From Cinnamomum chago (taxonomy: Eukaryota > Streptophyta > Magnoliopsida > Laurales > Lauraceae): a stretch of DNA of 64,000 nt. A model generated the notes under the pieces. It saw only the letters and a list, made by a program, of their open reading frames with translations. It had not been told where the DNA came from and made no database searches. Position numbers and translations under genes: made by a program. This document shows, piece by piece, positions 10,532 to 23,677 of this stretch (position 1 is its first letter; each line of letters starts with the position of its first letter). Location: the NCBI GenBank assembly GCA_038049695.1, contig CP142456.1, forward strand, positions 19,062,501 through 19,126,500, given 5' to 3'.

Positions 10532-13500
10532 ATGCACAATTGGTTACGTGTGCAGGGTCGTTTAGAGAGCTTTGATTTATTCAATATCCCTGTTGAGAAT
10601 TTTGCGGGCCCTGTTGCCATTGAGGAAATGGCTGACGAAAACCCACAAACCCAACCCATGACTCTTAGGGAGTACATGTACCCAACCCGATCTAACCAAC
10701 CCTCATGCATCGTCATACCCGCCACAAATGCCTCATTTGAGCTGAAATCCGGCTTAATCCAGATGTTACCAATTTTCCGAGGGGTGGAAAATGAGAACCC
10801 ATATCAACATGTGAGAGAGTTTGAGGAAATCTGTGGGACTATGAAATATAACCATATGTCTGAAGAGGCCCTTAAGCTTAGGTTGTTCCCGTTCTCACTG
10901 AAGGAGAAGGCGAAAGCATGGCTTTACGCCTTACAGGCTAATTCCATAAACACATGGGAGGGACTAGTCGAGGCCTTTTATAAAAAGTTTTATTCAAAAC
11001 AGAAAACGGCCTTCATTAGACATACCCTGAACAGCTTCCACCAACTGGAGGGAGAAACCATGTATGAGTACATGGAAAGGTTCAAAGACTCATTGTTACA
11101 ATGCCCTCATCACGGATTCGAAAAGATCCGGTTAGTCCAAATCCTTTATGAAGGACTAAACTATCCCACCAAGACCATGGTGGAGTCTTTCTGCAACGGA
11201 GTATTCACTCAAAAGACAGCTGACCAAGCTTGGACATACCTTGAAGAGGTCGCTGAGAACACTCTCCAATGGGAACCTATCAGAGAGGATCCCAAAAGAC
11301 CTATTGTTACAGAAAGAAGGGGCATGCATAGAATGGAACCCAAATTCGAGGCCGATGCCAAGTTGGCCACGCTGACAAGGAGATTAGAAGCCCTTGAAAT
11401 GAACCAAACCTGTCAGCAGACCACCCCAAAGACCCTGGAATCATTAAAGATGAGCCAAGCAGTCAGTGACCCTACTGCCCCACCCTGCACCAATTGTGGA
11501 GAGTTTACCCATCATGGATCCCAATGTAGAGCATTCTTTGGTCAAAGTCAAAGTGAGAGTATGGAGGAGGTGAGTGCGCTTTACCAGAATACTAGATATG
11601 AGCGGCCGAGGTATGATCCGTATTCAAATACATACAATCCTGGTTGGAAGGATAATCCTAATTTTTCATGGACCAAAGGACAACACCAAGGAAACCCTTC
11701 TCAGCCAATGGCCCAGCATATGCCACCTCCGGGATACCAAAAGCCTCAAGTACCCCAAGTGTCACAGGGACCACCCATGGTCCAAGGTTATCAGAATCTT
11801 AATTCCCAGAATCACCAGATAAGTTCTCTAGAGGACACAATGAAAATGTTGGCCCAAAATACCCTCCAATTCCAGCAAAGCACTACTCAGAATTTGAATG
11901 CTAATACCCAGTCCATTGCCAAGTTGGAATACACTGTCAGCCAATTGGCCAGGTCAATAGCTTATAGAGACAAGGGTACTTTTCCAAGTCAGCCCGAAGC
12001 CAACCCCAAAGGCCAAACTTCAACGGGCCAATTTGTTGTCCATGATGACAAGGGCAAAGTCCATGAGCAAGTCAATGCAGTGCATGCAGTTACCACCCGT
12101 AGAATGGCTGCAAAGGAGGTTGACACACCAGAAGAGGACCATAGGCAATCTGAACGGGCTCAAGTGAGGAGGGAGCATGTAGTTTTGGAAAAAGAACTTG
12201 AGGAACCAAAGAAGGACCCAGAGCCTACTAAGGAACCTGAGAAACCAATAGGAGCTGCCTCACCGAGTGAGCCCCCACCTAAAACCTTTGTTCCCAAGGC
12301 CCCATATCCTCAGAGGCTAGGTCAAATGAAAAATAATGTCCAGATGGATAAAATCCTTGAAGTGTTCAAGCAAGTGAGAATTAACATCCCATTGTTAGAA
12401 GCCATCCAACAGATCCCGACTTATGCCAAAGTCCTCAAAGATTTATGCACATTCAAGAGAGCAACCAATGTACCCAAAAAGGCCTTTTTAGCCCAGCAAT
12501 GCAGTTCCATCATTACCACTTCGACCCCAATCAAATACAAGGACCCTGGGTGTCCTACAATTTCTTGTCAAATAGGGGATCATCGCATAGAACATGCTTT
12601 GCTGGACTTGGGTGCGAGTGTCAATCTGCTCCCGTATTCGATATACGAGGAGTTAGGTTTGGGGGAGCTGAAACCAACAAAGGTGACCTTACAACTAGCT
12701 GATGCTTCAGTTAGGTACCCCAAAGGTGTTGTTGAGGATGTTTTGATCAAGGTAGGTGAGTTTGTTTTCCCGGTGGACTTTGTAGTCCTTGATACCCGAC
12801 CACCAATCGGAAATATCGTGAAGATCCCGGTAATTTTAGGGAGACCATTCCTTGCCACTTCCAATGCCCTGATTAATTGTCGAAATGGTGTGATGCACCT
12901 ATCGTTTGGGAATATGACAGTCCAGATAAACATTTTCAATGTTGGCAAGCAACCTAGAGATGAGAGCGATCATGAAATTTGTGAGGTGAGTTACCTAGAA
13001 GAGTTTATTGAGAGTGTTGGATCACAATTAGTTTGTGAGGACCCACTAGAGGCATGTCTTGCACATTTTGGAGGTATCATTGATGTTGAGAAAAGCATTA
13101 AAGAAGTAAATGCGTTACTGGATTCTACCCCTGCTTTTGAGAGGAGTCAATGGCAACCCAAGCCAGAGATCTTGACCCCATCGGCTGCCCCACCTGTTCC
13201 ATCAATTGAAGAACCGCCCAAGCTCGACCTAAAACCACTACCTGACACCCTCAAGTATGTGTTTTTGGGCCCAGCCGAAACTCTCCCCGTCATTATAGCC
13301 TCGGACCTGGAAGAAGTCCAGGAACAACAATTGATTGAAATCCTGAAGGATCACAAAGAGGCTATAGGCTGGACAATTGCAGATATAAAAGGAATAAGCC
13401 CATCTGTGGTTCAACATCGGATCCATTTGGAAGAAAATGCAAAAACTTCTAGAGAACCACAGAGGCGTCTTAATCCATCAATGAAGGATGTCGTAAGAGT

Positions 13501-16123
13501 GGAGGTTCTGAAATTGTTGGATTCAGGTATCATTTACCCTATTTCGGACAGCTCATGGGTGAGCCCAGTCCATGTTGTGCCAAAAAAGGCTGGGATAACT
13601 GTTGTAAAGAATGAGGGGAACGAGTTAGTGCCCACAAGGACCCAGACAGGCTGGCGAGTGTGCATTGACTATAGAAAGTTGAACTCGGCCACCCGTAAAG
13701 ACCATTTTCCCCTCCCATTTATGGACCAGATGCTTGAGAGACTAGCCGGTCATGCCTTTTATTGTTTCCTTGATGGATACTCCGGCTATAATCAGATACC
13801 CATAGCACCCGAGGACCAGGACAAGACAACTTTTACATGCCCTTTCGGTACATTTGCCTACCGGCGCATGCCTTTTGGGTTGTGCAATGCACCTGCGACA
13901 TTTCAAAGGTGTATGATGAGCATATTTTCAGACATGGTTGAGCGATTCTTAGAGGTGTTTATGGACGATTTTTCGGTCCATGGGAGTAGTTTCCAAGAAT
14001 GTTTGCATCACCTGAACCTTGTTTTAGTGAGATGTCAAGAGAAGAATCTTGTTTTGAATTGGGAGAAGTGTCATTTCATGGTGAAAAGAGGAATTGTCTT
14101 GGGCCATGTTATTTCTGAGAATGGCATTGAGGTTGACAAGGCCAAAATTGAGCTCATTTCCAACCTGCCACCGCCAAAAACGGTGAAGAATATCAGATCT
14201 TTCTTGGGGCATGCAGGTTTTTATAGACGGTTCATTAAGAATTTTAGCAAGATAGCTGCACCCTTGTGCAATCTGCTATCTAAGGATACGCCTTTTTTCT
14301 TTAATGAACCCTGCCTACAAGCATTTGAACAAATGAAAAAGGAGTTGACCTCTGCCCCGATAATAAAGCCACCTGATTGGACAATTCCCTTCGAACTCAT
14401 GTGTGACGCTTCTGACCATGCTCTTGGGGCGGTGCTAGGACAGAGAGTGAACAAATCGCCCCATGTCATATATTATGCCAGTAGGACCTTGAATGATGCT
14501 CAGTTGAATTACACAACCACAGAGAAAGAGCTGTTAGCTGTCGTCTTTGCCCTGGAAAAGTTTAGACCATACTTGATTGGGTCTAAAGTCATAGTTTACA
14601 CCGATCATTCGGCCCTTAGGTACCTGTTGATGAAAAAAGATACAAAAGCCCGTCTGATTAGGTGGATTCTCTTGTTACAAGAGTTTGACCTTGAGATTCG
14701 GGACAAGAAAGGTTCTGAAAATGTTGTAGCTGACCATCTCTCTCGATTACCGTCAGACCTCGAGCATAAGAGCATCCCATTGAGCGAGAGTTTCCCGGAT
14801 GAACAATTGTTGAGTGTCTCCCATTTTCCTTGGTTTGCAGATATCGTTAACTACCTGGTCACTGGACAGATGCCTGATTACTGGTCCAAACAGGATAGGT
14901 CCAAGTTTTTGTCTGAGGTTAAGCATTTCTTCTTTGATGACCCATACCTGTTCAAGTACTGTCCAGACCAGATCATTAGGAGATGCATTTCAGAAGAGGA
15001 CTGTTTAAGTGTGATATCCTTCTGCCATGACCATGCCTGTGGTGGGCATTTTAGTTCTAGAAAGACCGCAGCAAAGGTGTTGCAGTGCGGATTTTACTGG
15101 CCCACCCTTTTCAAGGATTGTCACACCTTTTGTTTGCATTGTGAACGTTGTCAGAAATTAGGCATAATTACGCGGAGGAACATGATGCCTTTAAATCCGA
15201 TGCTTATTGTGGAAATTTTTGATGTTTGGGGCATAGACTTCATGGGTCCATTTCCGAGTTCCTTCGGCAACTTATACATTTTGCTTGCTGTAGATTATGT
15301 CTCCAAATGGATAGAGGCGATTCCAACCAGAACGAATGACCGTCACGTGGTTATCAAATTTATTAAAGAAAACATCTTTTCTAGATTTGGTACCCCCAGG
15401 GTGATTATCAGTGATGGTGGGAGTCATTTTTGTAATAGCACCTTCGAGAATCTGATGAAAAAATATTCTATTACTCATAAGGTTGCTACTCCGTATCACC
15501 CACAAACTAGCGGACAAGTAGAAGTGTCTAATAGGCAAATAAAGCAAATTTTGGAAAAGACAGTCAATCCTACCCGGAAAGATTGGTCTTTAAGATTGAC
15601 AGACGCTTTATGGGCTTATCGGACTGCCTATAAGACCCCGATCGACATGTCTCCATATCGATTGGTCTTTGGGAAAGCATGTCACTTGCCGGTAGAATTG
15701 GAGCATAATGCTTACTGGGCCATCAAAATGTTCAATTTTGATTTAACTAAAGCCGGTAACCTACGCAAGTTGCATCTCAATGAGTTGGAGGAACTTAGAA
15801 ATGACGCCTATGAGAATGCCAAGATTTATAAGGATCGGATGAAGAGAAACCATGATCAATCTATCTTGAGGAAATCCTTTGAACCGGGCATGAAAGTTCT
15901 TCTGTATAATTCTCGCCTGCATCTTTTTCCAGGAAAACTGAGATCCCGCTGGACTGGACCTTTCATTGTTCGCACTGTCTATTTTCATGGGGCAGTTGAG
16001 ATTGAGAACCCCAAGAATGGGGATGTTTTTAAAGTCAATGGTCAGAGGTTGAAACCTTTTTTGGAGCTTAAGAACAAGGATGTCGAAGAAACCCTTGTTC
16101 AGGACCCTGTGTATGTTGCATAA
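10532..16123 (+). CDS. Athila gag-pol polyprotein, unit 2 (intact, 1863 aa)
   Basis: The second intact copy encodes the same protein as the frame at 121-5712, residue for residue. It has the same order: gag, CCHC knuckle, DLGAS protease, FMDD reverse transcriptase, RNase H, and HHCC/D(35)E integrase. This copy is flanked by both LTRs (7582-9463 and 17993-19874), a PBS and a PPT, so bases 7582-19874 form a structurally complete element that encodes all gag and pol activities. No nonsense or frameshift mutation has accumulated, which fits a very recent origin. Transcription would start from the USE/TATA promoter at 8155-8205. Confidence 0.95.
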   Translation: MHNWLRVQGRLESFDLFNIPVENFAGPVAIEEMADENPQTQPMTLREYMYPTRSNQPSCIVIPATNASFELKSGLIQMLPIFRGVENENPYQHVREFEEICGTMKYNHMSEEALKLRLFPFSLKEKAKAWLYALQANSINTWEGLVEAFYKKFYSKQKTAFIRHTLNSFHQLEGETMYEYMERFKDSLLQCPHHGFEKIRLVQILYEGLNYPTKTMVESFCNGVFTQKTADQAWTYLEEVAENTLQWEPIREDPKRPIVTERRGMHRMEPKFEADAKLATLTRRLEALEMNQTCQQTTPKTLESLKMSQAVSDPTAPPCTNCGEFTHHGSQCRAFFGQSQSESMEEVSALYQNTRYERPRYDPYSNTYNPGWKDNPNFSWTKGQHQGNPSQPMAQHMPPPGYQKPQVPQVSQGPPMVQGYQNLNSQNHQISSLEDTMKMLAQNTLQFQQSTTQNLNANTQSIAKLEYTVSQLARSIAYRDKGTFPSQPEANPKGQTSTGQFVVHDDKGKVHEQVNAVHAVTTRRMAAKEVDTPEEDHRQSERAQVRREHVVLEKELEEPKKDPEPTKEPEKPIGAASPSEPPPKTFVPKAPYPQRLGQMKNNVQMDKILEVFKQVRINIPLLEAIQQIPTYAKVLKDLCTFKRATNVPKKAFLAQQCSSIITTSTPIKYKDPGCPTISCQIGDHRIEHALLDLGASVNLLPYSIYEELGLGELKPTKVTLQLADASVRYPKGVVEDVLIKVGEFVFPVDFVVLDTRPPIGNIVKIPVILGRPFLATSNALINCRNGVMHLSFGNMTVQINIFNVGKQPRDESDHEICEVSYLEEFIESVGSQLVCEDPLEACLAHFGGIIDVEKSIKEVNALLDSTPAFERSQWQPKPEILTPSAAPPVPSIEEPPKLDLKPLPDTLKYVFLGPAETLPVIIASDLEEVQEQQLIEILKDHKEAIGWTIADIKGISPSVVQHRIHLEENAKTSREPQRRLNPSMKDVVRVEVLKLLDSGIIYPISDSSWVSPVHVVPKKAGITVVKNEGNELVPTRTQTGWRVCIDYRKLNSATRKDHFPLPFMDQMLERLAGHAFYCFLDGYSGYNQIPIAPEDQDKTTFTCPFGTFAYRRMPFGLCNAPATFQRCMMSIFSDMVERFLEVFMDDFSVHGSSFQECLHHLNLVLVRCQEKNLVLNWEKCHFMVKRGIVLGHVISENGIEVDKAKIELISNLPPPKTVKNIRSFLGHAGFYRRFIKNFSKIAAPLCNLLSKDTPFFFNEPCLQAFEQMKKELTSAPIIKPPDWTIPFELMCDASDHALGAVLGQRVNKSPHVIYYASRTLNDAQLNYTTTEKELLAVVFALEKFRPYLIGSKVIVYTDHSALRYLLMKKDTKARLIRWILLLQEFDLEIRDKKGSENVVADHLSRLPSDLEHKSIPLSESFPDEQLLSVSHFPWFADIVNYLVTGQMPDYWSKQDRSKFLSEVKHFFFDDPYLFKYCPDQIIRRCISEEDCLSVISFCHDHACGGHFSSRKTAAKVLQCGFYWPTLFKDCHTFCLHCERCQKLGIITRRNMMPLNPMLIVEIFDVWGIDFMGPFPSSFGNLYILLAVDYVSKWIEAIPTRTNDRHVVIKFIKENIFSRFGTPRVIISDGGSHFCNSTFENLMKKYSITHKVATPYHPQTSGQVEVSNRQIKQILEKTVNPTRKDWSLRLTDALWAYRTAYKTPIDMSPYRLVFGKACHLPVELEHNAYWAIKMFNFDLTKAGNLRKLHLNELEELRNDAYENAKIYKDRMKRNHDQSILRKSFEPGMKVLLYNSRLHLFPGKLRSRWTGPFIVRTVYFHGAVEIENPKNGDVFKVNGQRLKPFLELKNKDVEETLVQDPVYVA

Positions 16124-16239
16124 GTAATTTTCAGGGTCACATCGGGTTGATAAAGTGAAACTTAGCGTTGGTTGGTAGGCAACCCAATATTCATTTTTTG
16201 CATCAACCGATGGTAAGGCGTTACATTTTTTTTTTTTTT

Positions 16240-16272
<33 letters not shown>

Positions 16273-17979
16273 TTTTCTTGTCCATTTATCATTTTGCATT
16301 GCATATCATTGAGGACAATGTTTGATTTAGGTTTGGGGGTGTGGTACTGCATTGCACACATGTATTTGCCTGTAAATATTTAGTATTTTTTTTAATTTCT
16401 CAAAAAAAAAAAAAAAAAAAAAAAAAGAAAGAAAGAAAAATTTCCATGGGATTTTAGCTTGTTAATAAGTTTCGAAATCTTAGTTTACCATACTATCCAA
16501 ATCCTAAAATGAATGTCTCAAAATCAAGTCTTGGAAAAATTCTTGCACATTTAGCCACATGAGTGTAGTCCAAGTGAAGAGTAGTGAGCACATATGAGTG
16601 ACCCTGACAAATCACTAGTGGAGACTAAACCAATTGAGTGTAGAGCCTTTCTATTCCTTCAAGGTAAGGACTCTTCTGCGCTAATTCCGAGTAGAATGAA
16701 GAGCTACTCATACTCGTAGTTTTCGGCACATTTCTTTTTATCTCATTAGTGCCTATTTCTTTCCAACCATTGAGGGTGTCATCAAAATTGCGAACTAACC
16801 TTGACTTGTAGCTTGTGAGCACCTTTCTAGACCTGGTAAAGTGATGATAGGCAATCTAAAATTAAAACCTCATGGCCATTAAAAACCTACCTATAAAAAC
16901 ATTTCCATAGTAACCCCTTTTGAGCCATTATCCTTTATACATTTTTCTTTAAAAATTCCCAAAGCCTCTCCACCCAAATAAAAAGCCTTCAACCGATTGT
17001 TTTTTTAGAAGAGGAAGGAAAAGATAAAGAAAGAAGGAAGTGTGCATTGTTGATACTTCACATGATCTATCCAAGAAAAAAAAAATCTCTCGAAAAAAAA
17101 AAAAAAAAAAAAAAAAAGGGAAAGAAAGAAAAAGAGCATAGTTGAAAAAAGAAAAAAAAAGAGAAAAAGAGAAAAAAAAAAAAGAAAAAAAAAAGAAAAA
17201 AAAGGGAAAAAGAAAAAAAAAAAAAAAAGGAAAAAGTGAAGTCGAATCGAAGAAAATTCCTTCGAAGAAAACTCAAGATCTTACCTTCTCAGAAACCCTA
17301 AAACCTCATTTTCCATTTTTACCAAACCCTTTCCCCTAACCCCATTACAACCAATAAAAGACCTATTGGATTTCAGGAAAAGTTAGGATGTTAAACAAGT
17401 GAGAAGTTGAGTGAGCATTTTCACCCTCAGTTAAATGGTTGTTCTTTCCATGAGATAAATTCTCCAAAAATTCTTCATTTTCAAAAAGATATGTGAGTCC
17501 TTTTGCCTTACCAATACTCACATATAGAGTGATAAGTCAGAAAATCTAAGCGATTTTATTTCTGAGAGTATGACTGTGAGGCTGAAGTCAAAACGAATGG
17601 ATTTAGAAGGTGATCAAATTTGTGTTTTCTCAGAACCCAAAACCGCACAAGTGTTGGCTAAACTCACTCAAATACACTCCGGGACTTGAGCATCCTTGAA
17701 AGATTTTTAGCAATTGGATAGTGTTCTAAACTTGCACTCATTTTTATTAGCTTGCTAAAAACCCGAGGATATAAATAAAAAGAATTTTGTGGGATTTATT
17801 CGCTGAAAACCCTCACGAGACAAAACTCGTCCTCTAAGGGAAACTTAGGGGTTTAAATGGCTTGTTGCACGAGCTAAGTGCAGCCGCGATTCCTGCGAAA
17901 GTGAGTTAGGGTTTTTTTTTTTTATCATTTTCTGCATATAGTTTGTTTTCTTTTATTTTGCTCGGGACTAGCAAAATGT
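16124..17979 (+). other. Non-coding region between pol and PPT, unit 2
   Basis: Same content as 5713-7568: CTTT microsatellite, A runs and internal PPT copy (16329-16343), with no envelope-like frame. Differences from unit 1 are confined to homopolymer and CT runs (about 17076-17117 and 17171-17228). They cancel, so the overall length is unchanged. Confidence 0.8.
16329..16343 (+). other. Internal second copy of the polypurine-tract motif, unit 2
   Basis: Identical to the 15-base motif at 5918-5932 and to the PPT/LTR junction at 17980-17994. Confidence 0.55.
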
Positions 17980-17992
17980 AGGTTTGGGGGTG
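17980..17992 (+). other. Polypurine tract, unit 2
   Basis: AGGTTTGGGGGTG immediately before the second LTR. Confidence 0.8.
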
Positions 17993-19874
17993 TGATGAGT
18001 TCACAAAAAATACACTTTCATAGCATTATTTTATGAGGTTTCAAAGATAAAAGAACTCAAAACACTATTTTTAGTATAAAAATAATAAATTTCCTCCTCA
18101 TCATGCTTTGCTCATATCTTTCCATTATAGATAGCCATTTTTATGCATTTTTATGAGTTCCAATGTCCTCCATACAAAATATGTTAAAAAATACTCTCAA
18201 TTATGTTAATTTCTCTTTGTAGGTATTAATTGAAGATTAATTTGAAGATTAAAGTTGAGATTCAAGAGTTAAAGAGAGTAAGGCTAAGTTTGGAAGACAA
18301 TTGGATGAAGAAATGACAAAGATAGGCCAACAATAAGAAGAAAAATGAAAGACCTGGGTTGGTATTTTGACCATATCTTTTCACTCGGATGTCCGATTGA
18401 GGTGATCTCAGAAGCATTGGAAAGCTTGTTCTAAGATCTACAAATCATATTTCACAACTTTTTTCCCAATTCTGACGTTTCGGGGGTCAAAATTGCACAT
18501 CAATCTGGGGACTGTTTTCTAACACGAGAATTACATTCATATGTTTATATTTCCATTCTTGTGAAGTCCCACATCGAAAAGAAACCAAAAAGAGCAAGGC
18601 AAATATCTCTATATAAGGAAGGGAGCTCTAGGCATTAGAGACACACAAGCAAGGAGAGCCTCCTCCTCTTTACTTAAGCTATTCATGTAATTGAGAGCAA
18701 TTGTAGAGAGAAAGTGAGGAAAGCCTTGTAAAATTTGAAGATTTATAATGAAAGCTTTGTCTTCTCCAATGGGTGGCTAATCACTTTGATTGGATCTTCT
18801 AGATGAAGCTAAGTTAATACTTTTCCTTTTGCTTATGCTCTTTATTTTAATTCCCTTGTTTATGTGCTTAATATGTTAGAATAGATTTGTCTTCATTGCA
18901 TTGTGCAACCTTCTATGCTTATTTTATTTCTTAGCATTCTTTTTACTATCTATGCTTAGGTTTGATAAATCATGCTTAGGAGTTAGTATCTTTTGATGGT
19001 TTATGCTTACTTTTGATAGATAGTTATTAGGAATCTTTTCTTTTATGAAGGGAAGAAAATCTTGGTTATTAGATTGTTAATTTCTATCTTAGAGCTTTAA
19101 AGTTATATTTTTCAAATCTAAGCATTGATTTGTCATTAGATTTGAGTATTTGTTTAGGAAATTAGAAGAGCATTAGCATTGGATTAGTGTCACTTAGTGG
19201 ATTCTAGATGATTCAATCTATCCATTAGTATTGCTTGTTGCTTATTTTTTTACTTTAGCTTGATTGTATTCACATTCCCACACACTCATTCTCTTGTTTT
19301 TAATTCCCACACTCCATTTCTCTATCCACACCATTATATCCATTAGCTTAATTGTTCATACCTTCTATGTGTTTGTTTTTATTCCTCATTTGATTTTACA
19401 CTTTTAGCACATTTCTTTTTATCTCCATCCACTCATTTTCTATCTTGTTCTCTTTATTAGTTAGTTTTCATGGATGCTTTTAGTTTATTTCTATCTTGAT
19501 CTTTCACTTATTTTCACACACTTACTCATTTCTAATATTGTTCATTTGTTCTTGTTATTAACCTTGTTATTTTTCTTTTGATATTAACTTTGTTACTAAC
19601 CTTGTTCTCACTTAAGTTCTTTTATTTCTACTTACATCTCTTTGTTATCTAGTTTCTTGTTTTCTTTTAGTTTGCATTTTTTATTTCCTTTGTTATTATC
19701 TTGTTTCTTGTTTTTGTTATCTCCATTTGCATTTATTAGCTATATTTGAGTTGATACTCCTTTTCATTAATCATTGTTATTTCTCTTGTAACGATCCTCG
19801 TGGGAACGATATTCGGACTTCCATAGTCTATATTACTTGAGACAACCGTATACTTGCGGAAAAAGTCCCAAACA
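17993..19874 (+). mobile_element. Athila LTR 2 (about 1882 bp)
   Basis: Same ends and length as LTR 1. With one substitution noticed in 1882 bp the two LTRs are nearly identical, the usual sign of a very young insertion or of recent recombination or conversion between LTRs. Confidence 0.9.
18566..18616 (+). promoter_or_regulatory. LTR promoter: snRNA-type USE plus TATA box, LTR 2
   Basis: GTCCCACATCG at 18566-18576 and TATATAA at 18610-18616, again 33 bp apart, identical to LTR 1. Confidence 0.65.
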
Positions 19875-19880
19875 AGTTTT

Positions 19881-19901
19881 TGGCGCCGTTGCCGGGGATC
19901 G
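19881..19901 (+). other. Primer-binding site for tRNA-Asp, unit 3
   Basis: Same 21-base tRNA-Asp complement as at 9470-9490. It opens a third, broken internal region. Confidence 0.88.
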
Positions 19902-20942
19902 GCGTACATAGGAATCCTTGATTTTAAGGATTTTCAACTCTCATATAGCTTAGTTGCATTTTTTATTCTTTCTTTTAGTTTTCATTGCGGATTCTATACA
20001 TTTTCTTTGTTTGTATTTTCAGAGATTCCACTGTTGGAGCAAGGAAAGAAGAAAAGAGCAACTAAAGAACTCTAACTTAGGAATTTAAATTGCTTTCTTA
20101 GAAAATCTTGTATTAGGATTCATTTCAAGTTTGTAATAATTTTTTTTTAAAGTTCATTTAAGTTTTCAAAGCATTGTAATAATTAAGGAAGGAGGACGGT
20201 TGGACGATACCGTCGCAGCCCCTCAAGTTCGTACACCGAAATTGGTGTTGGTGGCTTGGGTCGACTTCAACCGATCTTCCCCCAATTTAGTTTGGGAGGT
20301 GCGTATTTCAATACACCCACGCATCCTCTGTTAGTGGGTCAATTTTGTTGGTTGTTTGATTGTTTAATTGCTTTGTAGTGCTTAATCATTTTAAAATACA
20401 CAAAGTAATTTGGAAAGCACACACTTAGTAAGGGCAATCATACCCCCAACAAGATAAGGATTGGATTTCATCACCATTTCCTTGCCCATAGGAACTCATT
20501 TTCCTCACTACTTAGGAATCCTTAACCTTTAATAAAATTTGAGTAGAAACGTGACCATAGGACACGAGCTCATTAGGAGAAGACCATCAAAGGTTGTACC
20601 ATTTGCGCTCCTTGACGAAAATCGGTGCCTAGAATAGCCTTGTCCCTTTAAGGGAGACAGTTCATCTGTTCTAGGAGTTTGGTATTTAAGCGGAACCTTT
20701 GCCACGAGCATCGTGATCCCACCAATCCCCTGGGGGCTTGCCTGGCCGATTACGTTTCATAGGACCGGATTGGAGGCCTAGGTGTACTCTTCACAGTTAG
20801 GAGCTGTCTAGTTTAATCTTAGGTAGCCTTAGTTGAGCATAGTTTAGTTTGTTTTTCAAAATCATTTTGTTTTTCTTGTTTGTGTTTAAGCATTCATCAT
20901 CACTTGAATGGACCATCACTTTTGAAGTTGAGGGGGTAGTTT
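19902..20942 (+). other. Athila 5' leader, truncated unit 3
   Basis: Repeats the leader 9491-10531. No gene is seen here. Confidence 0.8.
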
Positions 20943-21098
20943 ATGCACAATTGGTTACGTGTGCAGGGTCGTTTAGAGAGCTTTGATTTATTCAATATCC
21001 CTGTTGAGAATTTTGCGGGCCCTGTTGCCATTGAGGAAATGGCTGACGAAAACCCACAAACCCAACCCATGACTCTTAGGGAGTACATGTACCCAACC
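20943..21098 (+). pseudogene. Athila gag, first 52 codons only (unit 3)
   Basis: The gag frame starts exactly as in the two intact units, then loses all similarity after base 21098, where foreign sequence begins. Intact gag-pol has 1863 codons. A fortuitous frame continues to 21191, but the residues beyond the junction are not gag. The break joins it to the leader of the Tat element. Confidence 0.9.
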
Positions 21099-21190
21099 AG
21101 TAATTACCTCCAACGGCGCCCACCGGCGCTCACACTGCTCCTCTTCCCCCCTCAAGGTCCAACGGAGATCCCCTTGTCCTGCAGGAGCTG

Positions 21191-23008
21191 ATGGCAGTTC
21201 CCCGCCAGAGAAGATCCGGAGGGAAATCCGGTCCTGTCTATGCCGAGGGAGTTGTCTAGTCAGACTCCTCGTCCCGACCTGTGGCAGCACTCCCCGACGT
21301 GAGCAACCCGAGGGTCCGCAGCAGAATGTCTCCTTGTTGAATCCTCGACAACGGGGCAAAGGCCCCTGTCAGGACGAAATCTCATCATTCCCATCGTCAC
21401 ACTCACCACGATGCTCAGTCCTTTCATCAGGCCCGTGAAGAAGACGATCCCCTACTTGAGGAACTCAAGTCCCAAAATCGGATCCTCCGAGAAAAAGAAG
21501 AATTGATCCGTCATCTCCAAGAGCAGCTTCAGGCAAACGAGAGGAGGACTCTTATTCCACCTCTTAGGCGACAACAGAATCGTCTGGACAGACGGGACTT
21601 GAGGCAAGTCCTCAACGACAGAAGGAGGAATCGCTGCGAAGAGGAAGGCTCGAGCAGCAGCCATCTTCGTAGCAACCTCGGGGGGTCGCGTCGTGAGCAA
21701 GAATCCCTGAGGCCAGAGAACATCTCGGGCCTAAGAGAACTGCTCGATCACTACGTTAAGCAGGAGGTCCAGGCCCGAATGGCCGAGATCGGTTTCGCCT
21801 GAGACCAAGCAGAGGCCTGTGATGAAGAAGACCAGGGCATGTCCTTCTTTTCCCAGGAAATAAAGAACTTCTCTTTTCCCGAGAGATTCAGCGTTCCGAG
21901 GTTCGTCCTCTATGACGGGACCTCGGATCTAGAAGCGCACCTACGACATTTTACTCAGCGGATGTCGGTTTGGGGGGACGTCAGTCACCTGAACTGCAGG
22001 GTCTTCTCCTCCAGTCTAGGTGACCTCCCGCTCCGATGGTTATGCGCGCTCCCTTCCGGGTCGGTCTTAAGCTGGCGGTAGCTCCGAAGCTCCTTCGTAG
22101 AAAAGTTCCAAGCGCACCGAGTCATCCCGAAGATGGGTGGCAACCTTAAGGCAATCCGAATGAAGGACAATGAAAGCATCACTGCATTCGCCAGAAGATT
22201 CTGGACAATCTATAGACAGGTCACGGACGCCAAAGATGACGTCGCCATCATGTATTTTCGGCAGGCCTTGCTTCCAGGCAATGAGCTCCGCAGAGATCTG
22301 GTCTGAACCCCCGTGACCACAATGTAAGCGCTGATGGCTAAAGTGAACCAATACATCGAGCAGGAGGAGGACGAGGCCTGAGGCAACGAGCGGTTCGGCC
22401 TCCCGCAGAAAGGCCAAACATCCAGAGGAGAGGGGATGTTCCCCAAACAAAAATCAGATAGGAAGAGGACCCCCGCCAATTCGGCAACCTTCTTAACCTC
22501 CATCTCGGGGAGCAGCAAGAGACCAAAGTTCCAGCCTGCCAGGTCGGCCGAAGATCCTTAAAGGGCCGTCAATGTCATCTTCAAGGAGCCCATCTACAGA
22601 ATCCTCGGCAAAATCAAAACGGAACCCTACTTCCAGTGGCCGCAGCTGATGAGGGGCGACCCATCCACCCGAGATCGGAGCAAGAACTGTTCTTACCATA
22701 AACAGCACGGGCACATGACAGAGGATTGTATGGCCCTGAAATCCCACCTCGAGAGGCTCGTCAGGGACGGGCACCTTCGGGAGTACATCAAGGAGGGGGA
22801 GAGGATCAATCAGGCTCAGCGGCACGCTCCGCCCGATGCAGATCGGGACAACGACGAACCCGCATGCGTCATCAACGTCATTCACTTGGCCCCTGCCCCC
22901 AGTAAAGGAAGTAGCCAAGCTCGCTCGGAGGCCAGAAGAGCCTCCCATGGCAAACAAGTGATGTCGGCCGAGCTAGAGCCTATACCAAAGAAGGCTAGGA
23001 AAGAGTAG
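21191..23008 (+). pseudogene. Tat element gag (broken)
   Basis: Capsid protein remnant starting at the ATG of MAVPRQRRSGG. The frame is in register throughout but stopped at 21257 (TAG), 21338 (TGA), 21800 (TGA), 22079 (TAG), 22304 (TGA), 22325 (TAA), 22379 (TGA), 22559 (TAA) and 23006 (TAG). The retrotransposon gag domain lies around 21840-22300 (FPERFSVPRFVLYDGTSD, then ITAFARRFWTIYRQ). The Tat-style zinc-knuckle region CSYHKQHGHMTEDC lies near 22690-22730. A coiled-coil, Arg/Glu-rich stretch precedes the domain (about 21450-21800). Several stops are one C-to-T change from CAG or CGA. Confidence 0.85.
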
Positions 23009-23677
23009 CCCAAGATCTGGTTCTCGGACGAAGACCTAGAAGGGGTCCAGCTCCCCCATAACGACGCACTCATTCTCACCCTGCGACTGAACAACTACAC
23101 TGTGAAGCGCATCCTTGTAGACCCAGGGAGCTCGCCCGAGATCCTCTACTTCAGCTGTTTCAAGCAACTCGGCCTGACCGAGTCCGATCTACAGGAAGCC
23201 CGCGTTCCCTTAGTAGGCTTCAGCGCTAAACCGGTGTATCCCAAGGGAATGATCTCTCTTGAAGTCCGAGTAGGAGGTACCACGAAGATGGCCGACTTCA
23301 TGGTAGTGGACGCACCGTCAATAATGGGGTGCAGCTGGCTGCATGACATGGAGGCAGTGCCCTCCACCTTTCACCAGAAGCTCAAGTTTCCACTACAGAA
23401 GGCCGGAGGGGTGATAGAGATAGTCACCGTCCGGGGGGATCAGCAGATGGCCAGACAGTGCCTCACGGCCGTAGTGCCTGGCGAAGCGGAGCCGCAGCAA
23501 GTGCATATGGCCGAACTGGAGGCCGAATTTGAGGACGTTAGACGGTCCGCAGAACAGAAAAACATAGAGGAGCTCACCGAGGTCAGGATCAATCCTAGTG
23601 ACCCCGAACGGTATTTCCTACTAGGAAGTCAGCTCCCCGACAACGAGAGGTCCGAGTTACTCAATTTCCTGCTATAG
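23009..23677 (+). pseudogene. Tat element aspartic protease
   Basis: Continues in the gag frame. The protease active-site region reads LVDPGSSPEILY (about 23115-23150), with the flap and hydrophobic core following to about 23420. A TAG at 23675-23677 separates it from reverse transcriptase. As in other Tat elements it would mature gag and pol. No frameshift is seen within it. Confidence 0.82.

Larger units (their letters stand above)
1..21098 (+). mobile_element. Tandem array of an Athila-lineage Ty3/gypsy retrotransposon (period 10411 bp)
   Basis: The sequence from base 1 recurs at 10412 and again at 20823. The order is partial internal region (1-7581), LTR (7582-9463), complete internal region (9464-17992), LTR (17993-19874) and an internal region cut off at 21098. 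Neighbouring units share an LTR, so this is not two independent insertions. Bases 7582-19874 alone would be one full element of 12293 bp. No target-site duplication flanks that span, as expected if the array arose by recombination between LTRs or by integration of a multimer. The Athila assignment rests on the RT motifs ([22 protein letters not shown]), the tRNA-Asp primer-binding site and the large LTRs. Confidence 0.93.
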
